Under the pieces are notes generated by a model. It made no database searches, was not told the DNA's origin, and saw only the letters and a list, made by a program, of their open reading frames with translations. Of a stretch of 64,000 nucleotides of DNA, positions 22,372 to 37,300 are shown in pieces (within the stretch, counting starts at the first letter, position 1; each line of letters begins with the position of its first letter). The position numbers were made by a program, and so were the translations under genes. Source of the DNA: Lineus longissimus (taxonomy: Eukaryota; Nemertea; Pilidiophora; Heteronemertea; Lineidae); the NCBI RefSeq assembly GCF_910592395.1, contig NC_088312.1, forward strand, positions 372,001 through 436,000, given 5' to 3'.

Positions 22372-25300
22372 CTGCAAAATATAAGTCAAGATAGGTATGA
22401 GAAGTTGTTACACTATAGGCGAAGTTGGTTGATGAAGAAATGAGTTTTCACTTTCTAGATTCAGTTGATGTCAACTGCTGCTTATGTGGAAACATCAACC
22501 TTAATCTGAAATCTTTTCAAAGTTATAAGATTACGAGGGTTAGCAATCAGCCTTAAAGACAGTCAAATACTTCATAACAGGAATTCACTATTCAGTCAGA
22601 AGTCAACCAAAGTAACCTCAACCATGGGATTTATTGTTGAAGAATGAAACACTACTGATGGTTGACTTCCCCTGAGGTTATCTTTAGAAACAAGCTTGAT
22701 TATGAGTTCCAGGAGAAGACACACAACTCAACAATCTATAATACACATGCTGTCAGTGTCAAGGATGAACACGACACAATGCTAGACATGAATGGACAGG
22801 ACTCAGCTACATCAAAGATCTACTACATTCCCTACTCATCACACTTATACAAGTCAGTGTTGCTGGTCAATCCCCAGAATTGGAGGTCATAACTCAAGCA
22901 CCTGGTACGCGTACAGCAAGTACCTGCTGGCAATGTCTCAGCTGTGACCTGACACGTGGTCCAGCTGTAATGTTATGTAGGATCAGTCCTGGCACCATCT
23001 TGTACACTGAAGGTGGTTAAGTCCATTCCCCAGTGTCCACCCACAACAGATCAGAGACACCCTCCCCTTCCCTCAGTGATAGTCAATCATTACCACAACC
23101 AGGTGATGCCATAGGACCTGATCTTGACCAGAGACACCCTCCCCTACCCTCAGTGAATCATTACCACAACCAGGTGATGCCATAGGACCTGGTAATAATA
23201 TCAATAAACATAAAGTAAGCAGGGATTACACAGCCAGATGAATAATCAATGATAACAAAGAATCAAACTCATGCCACCTTGGGTTCTGTTGGCTAAGATG
23301 GCGTCTGACAGAAGGGACGATGTTGGAAGTAAACAAATGTTCTGAATAACAAGCAAAGAGGAGGATGCGATCTAGTGAGGCCAGTCAGAAGTCTGAAGAC
23401 AACAGAAAGAGAGACAGGGCCAATACATCAGGCCATCTATCCCGAGTGAGTTCAGACTTCACCATGGCCTATATGTATGTTTCACCTCAGACACAAGAAG
23501 ATCATTTTGAGATGAAAACATCAGATGCCCTGGTCTCCCTCCACATAAGCCATCAGGGCCTTTGTCCTTAGACAACACTGCATCAAATGACAAAGGCCAT
23601 GGATGATACATGCTGCTTATGTGGAGATGTGATACCAGGGTTTTCTTTCCACATAAAGTTCAAAAAAGTTCAAAAATTGTAAAAGAATGTGCACTGTCCA
23701 CTTCAAAGTAATGCTGCTGATAAAAGCTGATTTGCTTACTTGCACAGAGTGAAGCTGACTTTTCTGACACAAACCTTTTGTCTATGCCTCCGATTCTTTG
23801 ATGTTCCCCAGCCCACCTGAGGTGAAAATCTACAGATAACTCTATAATCACCCAACTATACTCTGTCTCAGATCTGGTTAGAGTCGGCCACTGAAACCTT
23901 TATGCGACCAATTCACATGTGCGTTCATGCCTGTGACGGGAAGTCACAGGCATGAACCAAGATGGTGGATCCTCGCTCTACAAACACACAATGCTAAGAC
24001 ACAGTGACCAACTCTAAATTGGCCGGAGACAGTTCACGAATTGAAATGTGAACTTGCCATGATAAGTGGTATTACCTGGGCGTATATTGCCACCTAAGGA
24101 TAGATGAACAGGTTTTATGGATATAATGTCGACATGATACTGTTGGTGGTAAGTATAACTGAGTCTCAGGGGCCAGCCCTTGGAGATACCATGGCTACAT
24201 TTATGGTTACCAGAAGATACAGCCACTATCTGAGTAAGAGTAACTGCTATTCCTTCCTCCAGAGAGATAATCAGAGAATGTCTTTTCCATCATTGGCCGA
24301 TGTATTGAATTTGGAAAACATGGCGTGATATTATCTTTCACTTTGTCCTATTACACCCAGAGTAAGCTTCTCGTGAGCACACAAGTTATACCAACCTAAT
24401 GTCTGAAGTGTCTCTAATCCTTCTGTCACTGATTTGGACCTGGCTCGGCCGACTGATAGGCGTGTCTCAGGGTTCCTCTTCGGGGGCAGTGGCGCTGCAA
24501 TGGAAAGAGGTTGCCATGTGGTTTCAGAGAGGAAAGGGGGCCAGCTCTTGCCTGGAAGGGTTGTATGCCAAAAACTAGTCTTATTGTCTTAGAGAGCCCA
24601 CATAAATGTTGTGTGCATTCGTCCAGTTACTTATACCTACCAATTACACTCACAAAAGAGTCAACCCACTGCTTGTGCAGAATCAAGTCCAAGAGTCTTT
24701 CCTTCAGCCCAATAAGAAAGTATCAGTCCTGAACTGCCCACACTGGCTGATATGTTAGGCCAAATCACTATCACTGACCTAGTGAAGAATGCACTAGGTC
24801 ACAATATAACGTCATTGGACACATCCATCATAAAGTTGATCAATTCAGATCATCAGAGCTGATATCAGGGGGTCAAGACTTTCCAAATCATAGTATTGAT
24901 TGCCCTCAATAGTTCTACCCCACATTCGCAAGAGACTGTCACGCTATCATGCAATGATTTCAAGTTGATATCACAGGTAGAGCCTGTTGTTCTTCTTCAG
25001 GAAAGGTAATACTTATTCCTGTAGGGTTAAACAGGTTTCCTGACCATTGCGCCCATTGATCATTAGCCCCAATCTAAAGGGGCGAAGGCTTGCTTGTGAC
25101 TTCCCCGCCATCAGGCTTGATGCCCATGATCTGGCTAGGTAGAATAGGTGTAATGTACTGAGATGAGCCTTACCACGTGATCTCCTGGCCAAGTTAGATG
25201 GTAGCGTCCTGTTTGGACCCATCTCTTCAAGATCTTCATCCTCTGGCAGCACCGTCATCACCTTCATCGCGATCGTGTTGCCAGAATGTTTGATTAGTTT

Positions 25301-28300
25301 CACTGTATGCTCATGGGTGGCGCTAGCTACGTTCTCACCATTGATCTGAAAGGGTTAAGATTGAGCCTAGCGCTATGAGCCAGCCTGCACGGGCCTACCA
25401 GGTGGACACATGTGGGGATAGAGTTACACCAAGGGTCAACAACAATGCTGATCACACAAACAGCTGTTGGCAAAGCTGTTTGCAATAAACGTAATCATTC
25501 TGGGCCCGAAACTCATGAAGCGTGAATTTGATGACAAATTATGTGCCCACCACGAAATACTTGTGTATTCTCCTCCCTTCAGGTGGCGGCACTTCTAAAC
25601 TCATGCTATGATACAGAATGTTATGTTGAAGATATGACTGATGCCACGTGTTGACTGGGGTAGAGACAAGCATCGACCGCCCGGACCTTCAACCCAAGAT
25701 AGTCCAGACGTACTGCCTTACCTCTAAGATGAAGTCTCCAGCCTTAAGACCAGCCTTGTCAGCGACGCCCCCTTTATCCACGTTATCGAGATACTGCAGT
25801 GCTGGCTGGAACAGGGATGGTTTGAAGTCTCGTATACTGGCACCATGGCTGCCCAAGGCTGCAACGACAGGAATCAGGTGAAAATAAGTTTCAGAATTCA
25901 AATACTATATCTAGCAAAACAGTCAATTTGAACATCGGCCCTGAAAACCTGAAAAAGATCTGGATCCAGTACTTTGATCTGGTATTGATTAAAGGCACAC
26001 AGTGCCAGGGATGAATGATAACAATTATAGTACAAGCAGACCCTCAGAAAGAACACTGTTTTGTGCTAGAGAAGTTAGACTGAGCTAACTGCCACAGAAT
26101 GACAAACCTTTGATTTCTGCAGGACGAAAAGTGGATAACGTCCTCATTTCTCACGAGCTACAAATATTGGGGGTTGGAGAATGTGAGTCAGCTTGTCCAG
26201 TGAACAGGATATTCAACTCTGCTGAATGGCAGATATAAAATGGTTGTGATTGGCACAATCAAGGGACAGAGGGTCACAGTCTAGAATAGAAGAGGCCTAA
26301 TGGAAGTGATTCGTAAGGTAAACTAACCAGCAATGCATTGCCAAAGAGCCCTGCTAGAAGGACCTGTAATTCCTGTGTCAACTATTCAACAGAAAGGCTT
26401 TGTGCATACAAGTATAGGCCCTTAAGGTTGTTACAAACCTCACTATGAATAGAATAGGCCCGTCAGATGGGATACGATAGTATACATAGCATGCATTCAT
26501 TGACAAATATGAAAGATTACTCATTCTGTAACAATATTTGTGAGTTGTGCTGATCCTTTAGTGAAAACTGTTACAACCGATTGAGCTGAGACATTTGGCA
26601 TCCAAGGCCAGTTCTTTGGCTGGAAGCCAATCACGACTGACACTTACTCCTTGATTCAACATGAGGTTCAGTTATACCTGCTGAAGTACACTCTGCAGAA
26701 ATAGTCGTTGTCCTCCGAATCATGAGAAAACGAGAATTCCCAAAATCAGTCGCGTCCCCTCTGGGAAAGCTGTCATTTTGCTGATCATCACACAATTCCA
26801 ATTGCTCACAAAATCGAACTCTTTTACCGAGGCAAGTATTCTTATTGAAGCTGACGCTGAGTTCCTCACCCTCTTTTACAACAGCATGTGTAAAGCAACT
26901 TCCCCCAGGACTACTGTTTCCAAAAGATGAGTATGAATTTATCACTTCGGGGTCATCAGAGAATCGAACCTGCTTGCCACAATTAGTATCGACGAGGTCA
27001 AAAGAATCTCCCTGAATCACATTTTGTGGGAACACCTCAGACACGACAGTCTCATCAGTCAGTAAGGAGACAGCCCCATCACTGAGAACAGTACTTTTGT
27101 CTTCTATTTCATCAGATACATCACTGTTCACATTCCTGCCAGAATCTTTGAATCCAAACGTCCCAGTTTCTCTGGAATACGTTCCACAGCCAGACTTGTC
27201 TTGCCTTTGAGCCTCAACATCTTGACCATCACATGGTGGGCGACCATGACTAGATGCCTCTGGCTTTTTACCCACGAGATAGAGATGCATGATGTTTCAG
27301 TAAGAGTTTACACCACAGACAACATCCAAAAGGCCCACTACTCAAAGTTCAATGAAAACATGCTGATATTATAGAGAATAGGAGTTTGTGGCAACCACAC
27401 TGATCAGAAAACAACCAATACTAATTTCAAGTGGTATGAAATGTATCAGTCAGCTTTTGTTTAATGAGCAATACCTAATGAAGAGACAATCCACCTGGCC
27501 TCACCTCAGAACTCAAGAGTATTGTTTGGCCACTGCAGTCTGCATGTATTGTGGTTATCCTAACAACCATGAAGCCATCATCCAAACATTACAAATCCTA
27601 AACAAGACGAGAGCATGCAGTGACTTTGGTCTTGGCTCAATCAGTCCACAACATTGTGACCTGACATCACAATCAACGTCCACAGAACTCAAGGATGACT
27701 TGGGTTAACAGAGCAAGACCTGCATTGTGAGATATTGTGCTAAACCTTTTTTGGGGCATCAAATGACAGGGGTTTATTCAACGCAGCAACCTTCATTGTG
27801 ATGTAAGAATAACACAGAAGATTACATGAAAGGAACTGATGGTCCATGGGATGCCTCCCCTGGGGGGAGTTACATCAGGACATTTACAGCAGATTACTAA
27901 ACTATCATGTGTATAGGAATGACAAGTGAGGATTATGTTTGTTATAGAAATGTTTAGAAATGCATCAGACACAAAACCATGTTAAACACATAACGGACAT
28001 TAGCGGACCGAAGTGACATATGAATCTTATACCTTCTTTCCTAACGAATGCCCCGACACCAGATGACACGACACATCGTGTTGGCGCGTCTGCCCTCGTT
28101 CCAAACTGGGGGGTCTGCTGCCGTGACTGCTGGTCCTTGATGACCAGCGGCACTCCACTGGGGTAGTTATCCATCATTAATCCACACCGGGTGAAAGGAC
28201 AGTGATGTCATTAGGACAATGTCTATCCAGGATTTGGTCTCAGAAGCCAGATTTTATCATTGAATCATCCACACCTTGCTCCTGAATTGTTGAATATCAT

Positions 28301-31300
28301 GGTGTGGAAGCTAAAGATATCCACATTGTGCTAGAATGGCAAACAGCTGCAACAAACATTCCTTAAGTCCCACAAATCTCACAAGTCATGGAGAAGTTCT
28401 CCAATTTGTCGGCACAGCTTAGTTTTCAACCACGTCATTCGGGATTGGATAGAAATCACACACAACCATAAGATGTGTTATCATAGTACTACAAGAGGGT
28501 AGCAGTTATCCAAGAAGTTCTAGTTATTCTACAATGAAGAGTTCTCTCCTGTTATGCTCGCCATGCCCTTTGCCTTCATAGTCATCTGCATGTTATGACA
28601 CCAGAGAGTAATTCCCACTTAGATCCGACACTGGTCATTTGGGAGTAGACGTCAGGACATAGGGATCTAGACAGAAGAAGCTAATCAGAGGGCATTATAG
28701 AGAGGTGATAATCACGAGAGCTAACTTGGTTAACACCTTGGAAGGTCAATGAGAGTACCATCACAAATGACAACCTGTCTTGGGAAAACATGAAGTCCCT
28801 GGCTAGATGAATTCACTATGAGTCAAATACAGTGAGCTAAGGGATAGCTTTGATATTGCCTTCACTAAAGACCATACACCCGATACGATCATCAGCCTGT
28901 TTCCTCCCAATGCAATAACAAAGATGGCTTGCTCTTTGAGGGAGAAACGTCACAGATTATCAATGAGTAAGCCAAGGCCAGAACGCACCCTCTCATCCCT
29001 CAGCCATTGTTAGCTGAACCTGTTACCAATGATGACATGACCTCTGGGGCCCTCCACCCCAAAATAACAACATAAAAGCTGTAATGTAACATTGAGAGGT
29101 TCAAGAAGAATACAATCAGATTTGAGATTGCCCTTTCACAAGAGATAACACGAGGTTTTCTTTAGGATCTCAAAGGACTTTATGATCTTGACAATGAGAA
29201 ATCTTAGGGATCCAAATATCAGCCTAATGTAGGGTTGTCGGGTTAGCACACAGCATGTCTCTACTTCTATAGTGACGCTGTCAACAGCATGCTTTATGGA
29301 TGTGAGGGACGGTAGTTTATTGGATTGAATAACCCTTCATGGAAACCCTACAGAATACAACTTGGACAATGCTACAGTTGGGAATCATTTCACTGGACAC
29401 GTCCATTATTTGCCACAACTATCAAGTTGTTCAGTTGTAAAGGCTGCAAGAGAGCAACTAGGTTGATGAAACTTGAAGATTATCAGTCGCCAGAATGGAG
29501 AAATGGAAAAAAAGTGAAAAAAAATAAATTTTGTACTTAAAAATTTTTTCAGAAGTCAATAAGTTCAAAATTTTGAAAAATTTTCAAAGTCAAAAAAGTT
29601 TTGGGACTGATGATATTGGTGATGTTGGTTCATTTTGAGCAAAAAGTGAGAAAAAAAATGTTGTACTCTGAAATTCATATTCGAGCTGTCGAGATGCAAA
29701 CCTTCCTAGAAGGCATGACCACCTTGAGCTCAACAATGCTCTACTTAAATCACAAAAGACCACATTATTTCCATTATGAATGTATAAACATGTTCATTCA
29801 TGCTCTTCCTATCCACAATTGGCCATACAATAAGATTATCATCATATGAATTCATCACCACGTTACATGTAATTCCATATGAGAATATGATTTGAGATTT
29901 TCATTCCAACGCACTTCACAGCCCAGGGTGCATTCCCGAATGTTCGGACCTATCTGTGAAGCATTCCTCACATCGAATAAAACAACTTTAAAAAGAGAGT
30001 GGAACATTCACCACCCTGTAACAAGATCAACAAGTAGTAGGCCGACTTAAGACTCTAAACCAATATTATATGAAACACAACACAAAAAGGATAAAGTTTG
30101 AACTAAAGTCTCAAGCTGTTATTTCATAGCATTAAATTGCGATTTATACGAATCTTTCTAAAGTCCCATTTCCCGCTGAATGTTTATGAAGATTGGTTTT
30201 GATCATGTGTTCATGGGGTTTAATCTTGATTGAGATCAATGGGTTTAATCTTGATTGAGATCAATGGGTTTAATCTTGATTGAGATCAATGGGTTCAGGT
30301 GTATATTTTCAAATGGGGAATTAGCGTGATCTGGGAATAAAACATTTCGTTCATAATTAGAGAACAACTCACCACTGTTTACATCATAACCGTCTCCACC
30401 AAGGCCTTGGTCAGTCAGATTCTACAAAACCTATAACGGGGACATAAAACCCACGTTGTCATATTTGTAACTGCTTTGACTGGAGGCGAATCAGAGCTAA
30501 GTGTCTTACCCAAGAGACACAACTCAACAATGGTAATGCAGCCATGTGTCTGAAATCATCAAAGTTCTCAGTCAACGTCTATAGGATAATGACACTGTGC
30601 GCATTCGCAAGGATTTTAAAGTTAAATCTTCCTTCTAATGCTTTATCTGTCTTTATAGGTGTTGACTGGCGACACCAAGAATACCACATTGTCAGGGTCT
30701 AAACCCCAGGTTTTCATTTTGATACCCTTCTTCTTATAAGGCCTTCCACAGGTCAATCATAACAACCTTGGACTCCCTGAGGTCTTACGTCTCTCCAACA
30801 CCTGTACGTTTCATTAGAAAGTGATCTCCAAACATGACCTCTAATGATCAAGGACTACCACGATCTTTATAACAGCAACATCTTGCAGTCAGCCCCTTAA
30901 TGGATGGCTATAGGTAGATTAAGGTTTCTCGACAATTTGATGAATATGTAGATTTGACTTGGTCAGCAAATGATCTCTAAATTCTTGAGAAATGTTAATT
31001 CCAACATTATTTGTATTTGTACTGAGGGGTATTGAGCCATTTGAAACCAAGGTCAGCTCATCTCTTTAGGACAAGGGGTAAATATATCAAGTCATTCATA
31101 TTCAATGAGAAAAGAGGCCAAGCTCAAGGACATGAACACACATGTTATAATCAATGTACATGCTACAAACATAGCCAGCTGATCCTTGCCAAGAATTGAA
31201 AGCCTGGTGAGAGCGGTGTGTGTAGTCCAATTATACAGTGTTATTATGTGTAGAAAACAAACTGTCACACCCTGGAGCTAGACTGCGGCTCTCTGTTGGA

Positions 31301-34300
31301 ACAGGATCACAGTGCTTATATTGGCACCGAATGGAATAAACTTGGATATTATTATATCAAACTTAACCTCGGGAATAGTAATGGCAGAGAATTTGATTTT
31401 CCAAGTTGGGTGGTGGAAATATCAATAGTAGACTGGCTTTTACCAGCCAAACCAAGATTCAACAGGGAGATTTCCTACTCTCTCTTAAATTTGGACTAAG
31501 TTCCCCAGGTGGAAATCCGACTGAATACCATACAAACAAAAGCTGCAAGGCTCCAGTCAACGTGACCATCAGACCAATGACTTCAAGTTGGAGTCAAGTA
31601 ATTCGGACAGACCCAAGGAAAGATGGCATTAATTACTTGAACAAATTAAACAAAAACACTAATTTCCTTCCCAGCCATTCCATTTTTCCATGGGTTAAAT
31701 TGTAACAGCCTTGGGGCAGATTTCACCTGGATCTGAGGCTAATACAAGGACAATACCTGAGGTCTGGAAACACAACATTCATTCTGAGGTCTGAATGCAT
31801 GAAATCTGCACACACTCGCCACATACCAGGGCCACATACCAGGGTCGCGATCATTTGGACAATAACCTCATGTTTTTATTTCTCCAGGCATGAGATGTCT
31901 CTCTCTTGTTATGTATGTACATATGGTGACAGTTGTGTACATTGAGGTGAATGATATCAACCCTGTACTGAGGTAGGGCCCAAGCTAGCTTTCAGCAGGG
32001 ATCAGGTGAAAAACATGTCTTCCGGTCGATACAAGGCAAGAATTGATATGAAATACGTGCTTCAGCAACGTCTCTCTTTCAGGTCACATACCCTGTCCCC
32101 AAGCTAGCTACGACCCTGGTTCAGAATAACATGAAGATATTACTCACATTTTGCTCCTCTGAGGACGAAACCAAAGCCCTTCTTTCCCTTCACTAGCACT
32201 ACCGTCCGCGGACCTCGGTTGCTGGAAAATGGCAAGATTAAAGTCAGTAAACACACTCTCAGAGTTAGAGAACTTGCAGTATATTGTACAGCATTCTTCC
32301 TTTAGCTCCTCTGGGTGATAATCAATGTCATGAAGGACCCAACTAAGACACCAAAGCTTCAGCTAACAGTTTCAATACAGCTTGAGTCATCATTTCATGC
32401 CTTGAAATCAACTATGAAATGGAAACTGTATATAAAGATGTGTTTTTAACTTCATTTACATGGGAAGAATGGGACTTACTTCTCCAACATGAGAGCGGCC
32501 AGAGTATTCCGCCGAATCACCACAGATCCACTGTCAGGGACTCGATGATCTGCAATAAGACAGAATCTAATCAACAATGTTACACAGCACAAGTTGAAAC
32601 AAGCACATGTCTGACAGACTCATCATTGTACCAGTTCACTCACTGAAACCAAAGAGAACAGATATCAACATAGATTGCATTGAAAACATACACTAGAGAT
32701 TGACTTGCTGAGAGACACAGGTACTCAGGTTTGATTGGTTCGTGTCTCTTCATCCGCCAAGGGACAAACCAGGTGTAGTGGAAACTGATATAAGACACAC
32801 ATTTGAGATCACAACACTCTAGACTATCACAACTCTTCTTAGCTCTAGAACTATGATAGTTCAGTATACTAATACAAGTACAGTGCATACCAAAAACAGT
32901 ACAGGTAGTCACTACAGCCTACATCAACACGATAGATAGAAACAAAACCAGTGTCATTTCACCCAGCTATCCTCGTGTAATCTTGCTTACTAAGACATCT
33001 TTTCTGTTTTACTTTGAAACTGAAGAACATGATCCTATATCTTGTTTGCACAGTTGATCAAATATTGAGGGTCAGGCACTTCGTGCGACATTACAATGTG
33101 GTGAGAAATGTGTCACTTTTGGTACGACGGGTTAATGACAGGAGCAGCACTGAGCAACCTGCGTTCTTGATGGTCAATGGGTGGAAACAATGTCTACATG
33201 TGTGTGGTGAAATGCCACAAGCTTGAATAGACTATCAGATCAGGTGTACAAGAGATCAATCATCTTTCGCTGACAGGAAATTGTCTTTGAGGAGGTCCCA
33301 AACCGGATTAAGACACTTGAACTTTAAACACATTTTACCAATACAGCAAAGACACACAAAATCAAACAAGTGCATGGAACCAAGTGCTAGACTTCAACTG
33401 TAGCATAGCCATGGTACACTCACACAGAATTCAATACAATGTCATACCACGGTGGGACCAAGGCTAGTACGTCACAAGCAATCACTCGAGACTTCACACC
33501 AGGGTATAGCTCATGCCATGCACTCCACTCAGATAACTCATACTAGCCCTCCTGTCAGGAAGGGTCAAGGACAGACTTAATAGCTTGACAGTTAGACATA
33601 AGACTGATGACAGCTCACTAACATAATGACCACACAGCAAGTAACTAAACCAAGACTCTACCTGGACTCGGTGGTTTAACAACACGATCTATGTCTAGAA
33701 TGGACAAACTAACAGTTTAGGCTCAATTAGTCCACAACATGTTTTCTAACTTAGTCTCTAAAATGGTATGCAAACAAGTTCCTTGGGGAGTATCGGCCCA
33801 AGATCAAACATTTTGGAATACTTCAAAACAATGGGCCACATTCCACCACAAAGTCACTGTTTACTGTCATGTAATGCACATAATGCATGAAGACACTTGG
33901 GCTGCATATAGACCAACCAATCTTCATGACCCGAGGCACCAACGTCCCAAAATCGTTGCATATTTACCATGTTTTCTGGTCTTGACTTCTTGAACACAAA
34001 TCGACGGGAACCAACCCTCTCGGTCGCCAGACTTTCCTTCCCAGAATCCCTTTTCACCGACACTTAGCACTGAAATGAGGACATATAGATCTCAGAAACT
34101 GAAAGGCAAAGAATCCTCAAAGACAGATAGTAAACTGGTTCAATAAGACGAAGCAAGGCACAAAACATAACAAGAAATGCAAATACATGTTTAGCAGTGG
34201 CAACTCCACATTGGGTATCACATCACACCATAAAGCCAGTCATGTCACAAACCTTCCACAAAAGCTCCCTTCTTCAAGTCCAACTCTCCTTCCTCTTGCG

Positions 34301-37300
34301 CATGGTAGTTCTTGACACAGATGAACGTTCGTCCAGGAAGAGCAGCGTACAGGCGCTTCTTGGAGAAACTGTACATGGGAGGCAGGTCAATGGAGCTCCG
34401 CCCTGGAGAGAGAATGAGGAAGATCATGTCAAGACAAGCAACTAGTTGCCTGATATTCATATTCGCACATGAGATGAGAGTACCACCATGAGGACCTTGT
34501 GTCAACCAGGCCTTGCTTGGAAGTCACGGAATAAGAGCGGACAAGACAAGTGTAACATGAGTGGCTGTCAAGGAAGTTTGAACAGGATAACAATGATATC
34601 AGACACCTGACCCATGCGAGACCAAACTGAGAGAGCATCGTGATGAAACAAAATCGACACCTTCACCAAGTCCTTGTAAAAACTAATAAAGCCATGCATT
34701 ACAGAAGAAATATAAGCATGATGACCCTGGACCAAAAGAAAACTTTGAATTGAATATACCGTGAACCTGGCATAAGAAAGTGAGGGGGAGAAGCCAGCCC
34801 TACTCACATCTGGTCAATCCAGACCCTGCTTGACTCACAGACAGACCCTGGCATCTTGGTAAAGAATGGCTTGAACAAGCCTGGGCTCTTACATGAGGGA
34901 CGGGCAAGAGAGCAAGGCTCCTGGGCCGTTGAGAAGGGCTTGACATAACCTGGCCTGGGGAATTGGGACCCGAATGAGCATGGCTCATTTCAAACGTAAA
35001 CACATCTGAAATCAACCACGTTGGCAATGAATATTTGTCAACAAGTCGATGCTGTTGACAAGCCATATGATGCAGTAGCATTTTGGCTGTGACTTCTTGC
35101 ATATGTTAAGAAATATTTAAGACAAAGCAGGCCTCGAGGATCTGGCCAGGAACACACTTGCTACATGCTTGTTCGATTATCACTTCTTCTTCTTCTTCTT
35201 CGCGTTCGCTCTGCCTCTGGAGGGGTCATTCTCCTGGGAGTATTTCCCCTCCAAGGCGGGATGAGCGGTAATGCGTGCCACTACGGTTTAGCGCCAATTG
35301 GGTTTATTGGCCTAGTGACTCCGACTTCGGCTTCGTGGCATAGACACCACAAGTTGAGGAGGGGTAGTCCACCACAAGCTACAGTCCACTTGGATGGGGT
35401 CTTTTACTTGCTCTGGAATAGACACCAGATACAAGGAACCTCGGTTTTACGTCTCATGCGAAGGACGGAGCAATCGAGGTAAATCAACTTGCTCAGGGTT
35501 GAAAGCAGACAGACCGGTGCGGGAATCGAACCCACGATCTTCGGATTGTGAGTCTGAAGCCCTAACCACTCGGCCATGCTGCCCCTCGATTATCACTTCA
35601 AACACAAACACTATTGAGGCTGAGTATTCGAATTTGATAAAACCCGGCTTTCTGAGTGACATTAAGAGAGTCCAACAAGTGAGTTTTGTCCGTGGTACTT
35701 ACTTGACATGGAGCCAGTACTACAGAGACTCAGTGACCTTGGCGAATCAGAATCACCCTGATATAACGATGCACATCGCCCTGAATCATCTGAGCTATTG
35801 AACGGAGGAAGGCTGTATTGGGACGAAGCGGGACTAGGTGGTTTATCATTGATGAAGTGGAGGTCCAGGCGAGGATCGCTGCGACTGCGGAGGAGGGCGT
35901 TCAGCATCGGTGAGGCGGCGATTGACTTCCTCCTTTCACTGTAGCTGGGAGATTCTTTGAATGGCACTGGAAGGCAAGGGACACGCTATTAACAAGGCAA
36001 GATGGGACCCTCAATCTGACTCATGAGGTTCAACAAGTTTTTGACTCTGATAATTTTTCAGAATTTTGAAAATATATGAAAAAGGTGAAAAAAGTCCAAA
36101 TATTTTTTTCACTTGTTTTTTTCCTGCTGATTAACGATGATACGTACCGACATCGTCCTCTTGATGATGGCGTATTACCTCCGCCAACTCGAAGTTCCCA
36201 GCCACTGCTGCCACCTGGCAGGGCGTCTGATTACTGTTGTTCTCCAAGTTTTTATTAGCACCACGAAATAGGAGAACACGTGCACAAGACTCCTGCAATC
36301 AAAAGAGAAACGGACGGGAACGTTCAAATCATTTTGAAAAATGTCCAAGACCTGCTCACACCATTTTTGTATTGATCAGCTTTCTCTACTGTTTATGCCT
36401 AAAACTCAAAAGATCAAATGTTTCGTGGTGAAGGCTTGAAACAAACCTGTGAGAGAAACATGTGAACAACATCCATCCTGAAGAAGCCATTGTGGACAAT
36501 GGTGGAGATAATCCAGTGAACAGATTAAACATCAGTGTTATTTAGACAGAACCTTGAGACAACCTGCCTTCTATTCTCACTTGGACAGGCCTGATACGAA
36601 GCTTACCTGGTTATTTACAGCAGACACATGCAGCGGAGTGTTACCACTACTATTCTGCACATCCATATCAGCACCATAGAAAACTAAATGTTCTAAATGT
36701 TGAACACGACCGAAACGACACGCCTGGAAAGTAAAACAAAGTTGAAGTGGGGACACATCTTAGCGGGACTCTTTAGCTGGTTGTGAAGGTGACCTCTACA
36801 GTCCTCAATCACCAAACTCTTCTTCTGTGTTACAATACCTGTCACAGTGATCTCTAGCATACACCCATCACTCTTTAGTGACTCGGTCTTTGGCTGCGTG
36901 TGATGCAATCTCGGCCAAAGCATTTTTGATCCACCCTGTATAGGAATGTCCAACACACACCTGATGAACCTCAGACCATCCCTGCTCATCTTTGATCCCA
37001 ATCACAGCATGGTCATGAAGGAGCAGCTCAAGGCAGTAGGGACTCGTGTCGTTGAACACAGTGTAATAGAGCGGCGTTAGACCGCGCACGTCTCGGTAGT
37101 TAGGAGACGCACCAAGCTCGAGCAGAACCTGAAATGAGATTCATGGTTGTAAGACATCGCATCCTCAAGCTTCTAGCCTCGCAGGCTTAACGTTTCACAA
37201 CACTTAACTCAAAATCATCAACCACAAATCACATGAACATGAGTTGACAGTGTGTCAAATATGACTTTTGAGAATTTGCTCAATTTGTGTCAAGCCCGTT

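Noticed and set aside
35500-35585. Functional tRNA-Val(CAC) gene
   Set aside because: A mismatch in the anticodon stem, continuation into a body with a GAA tail, and target-site duplications show a tRNA-derived SINE.
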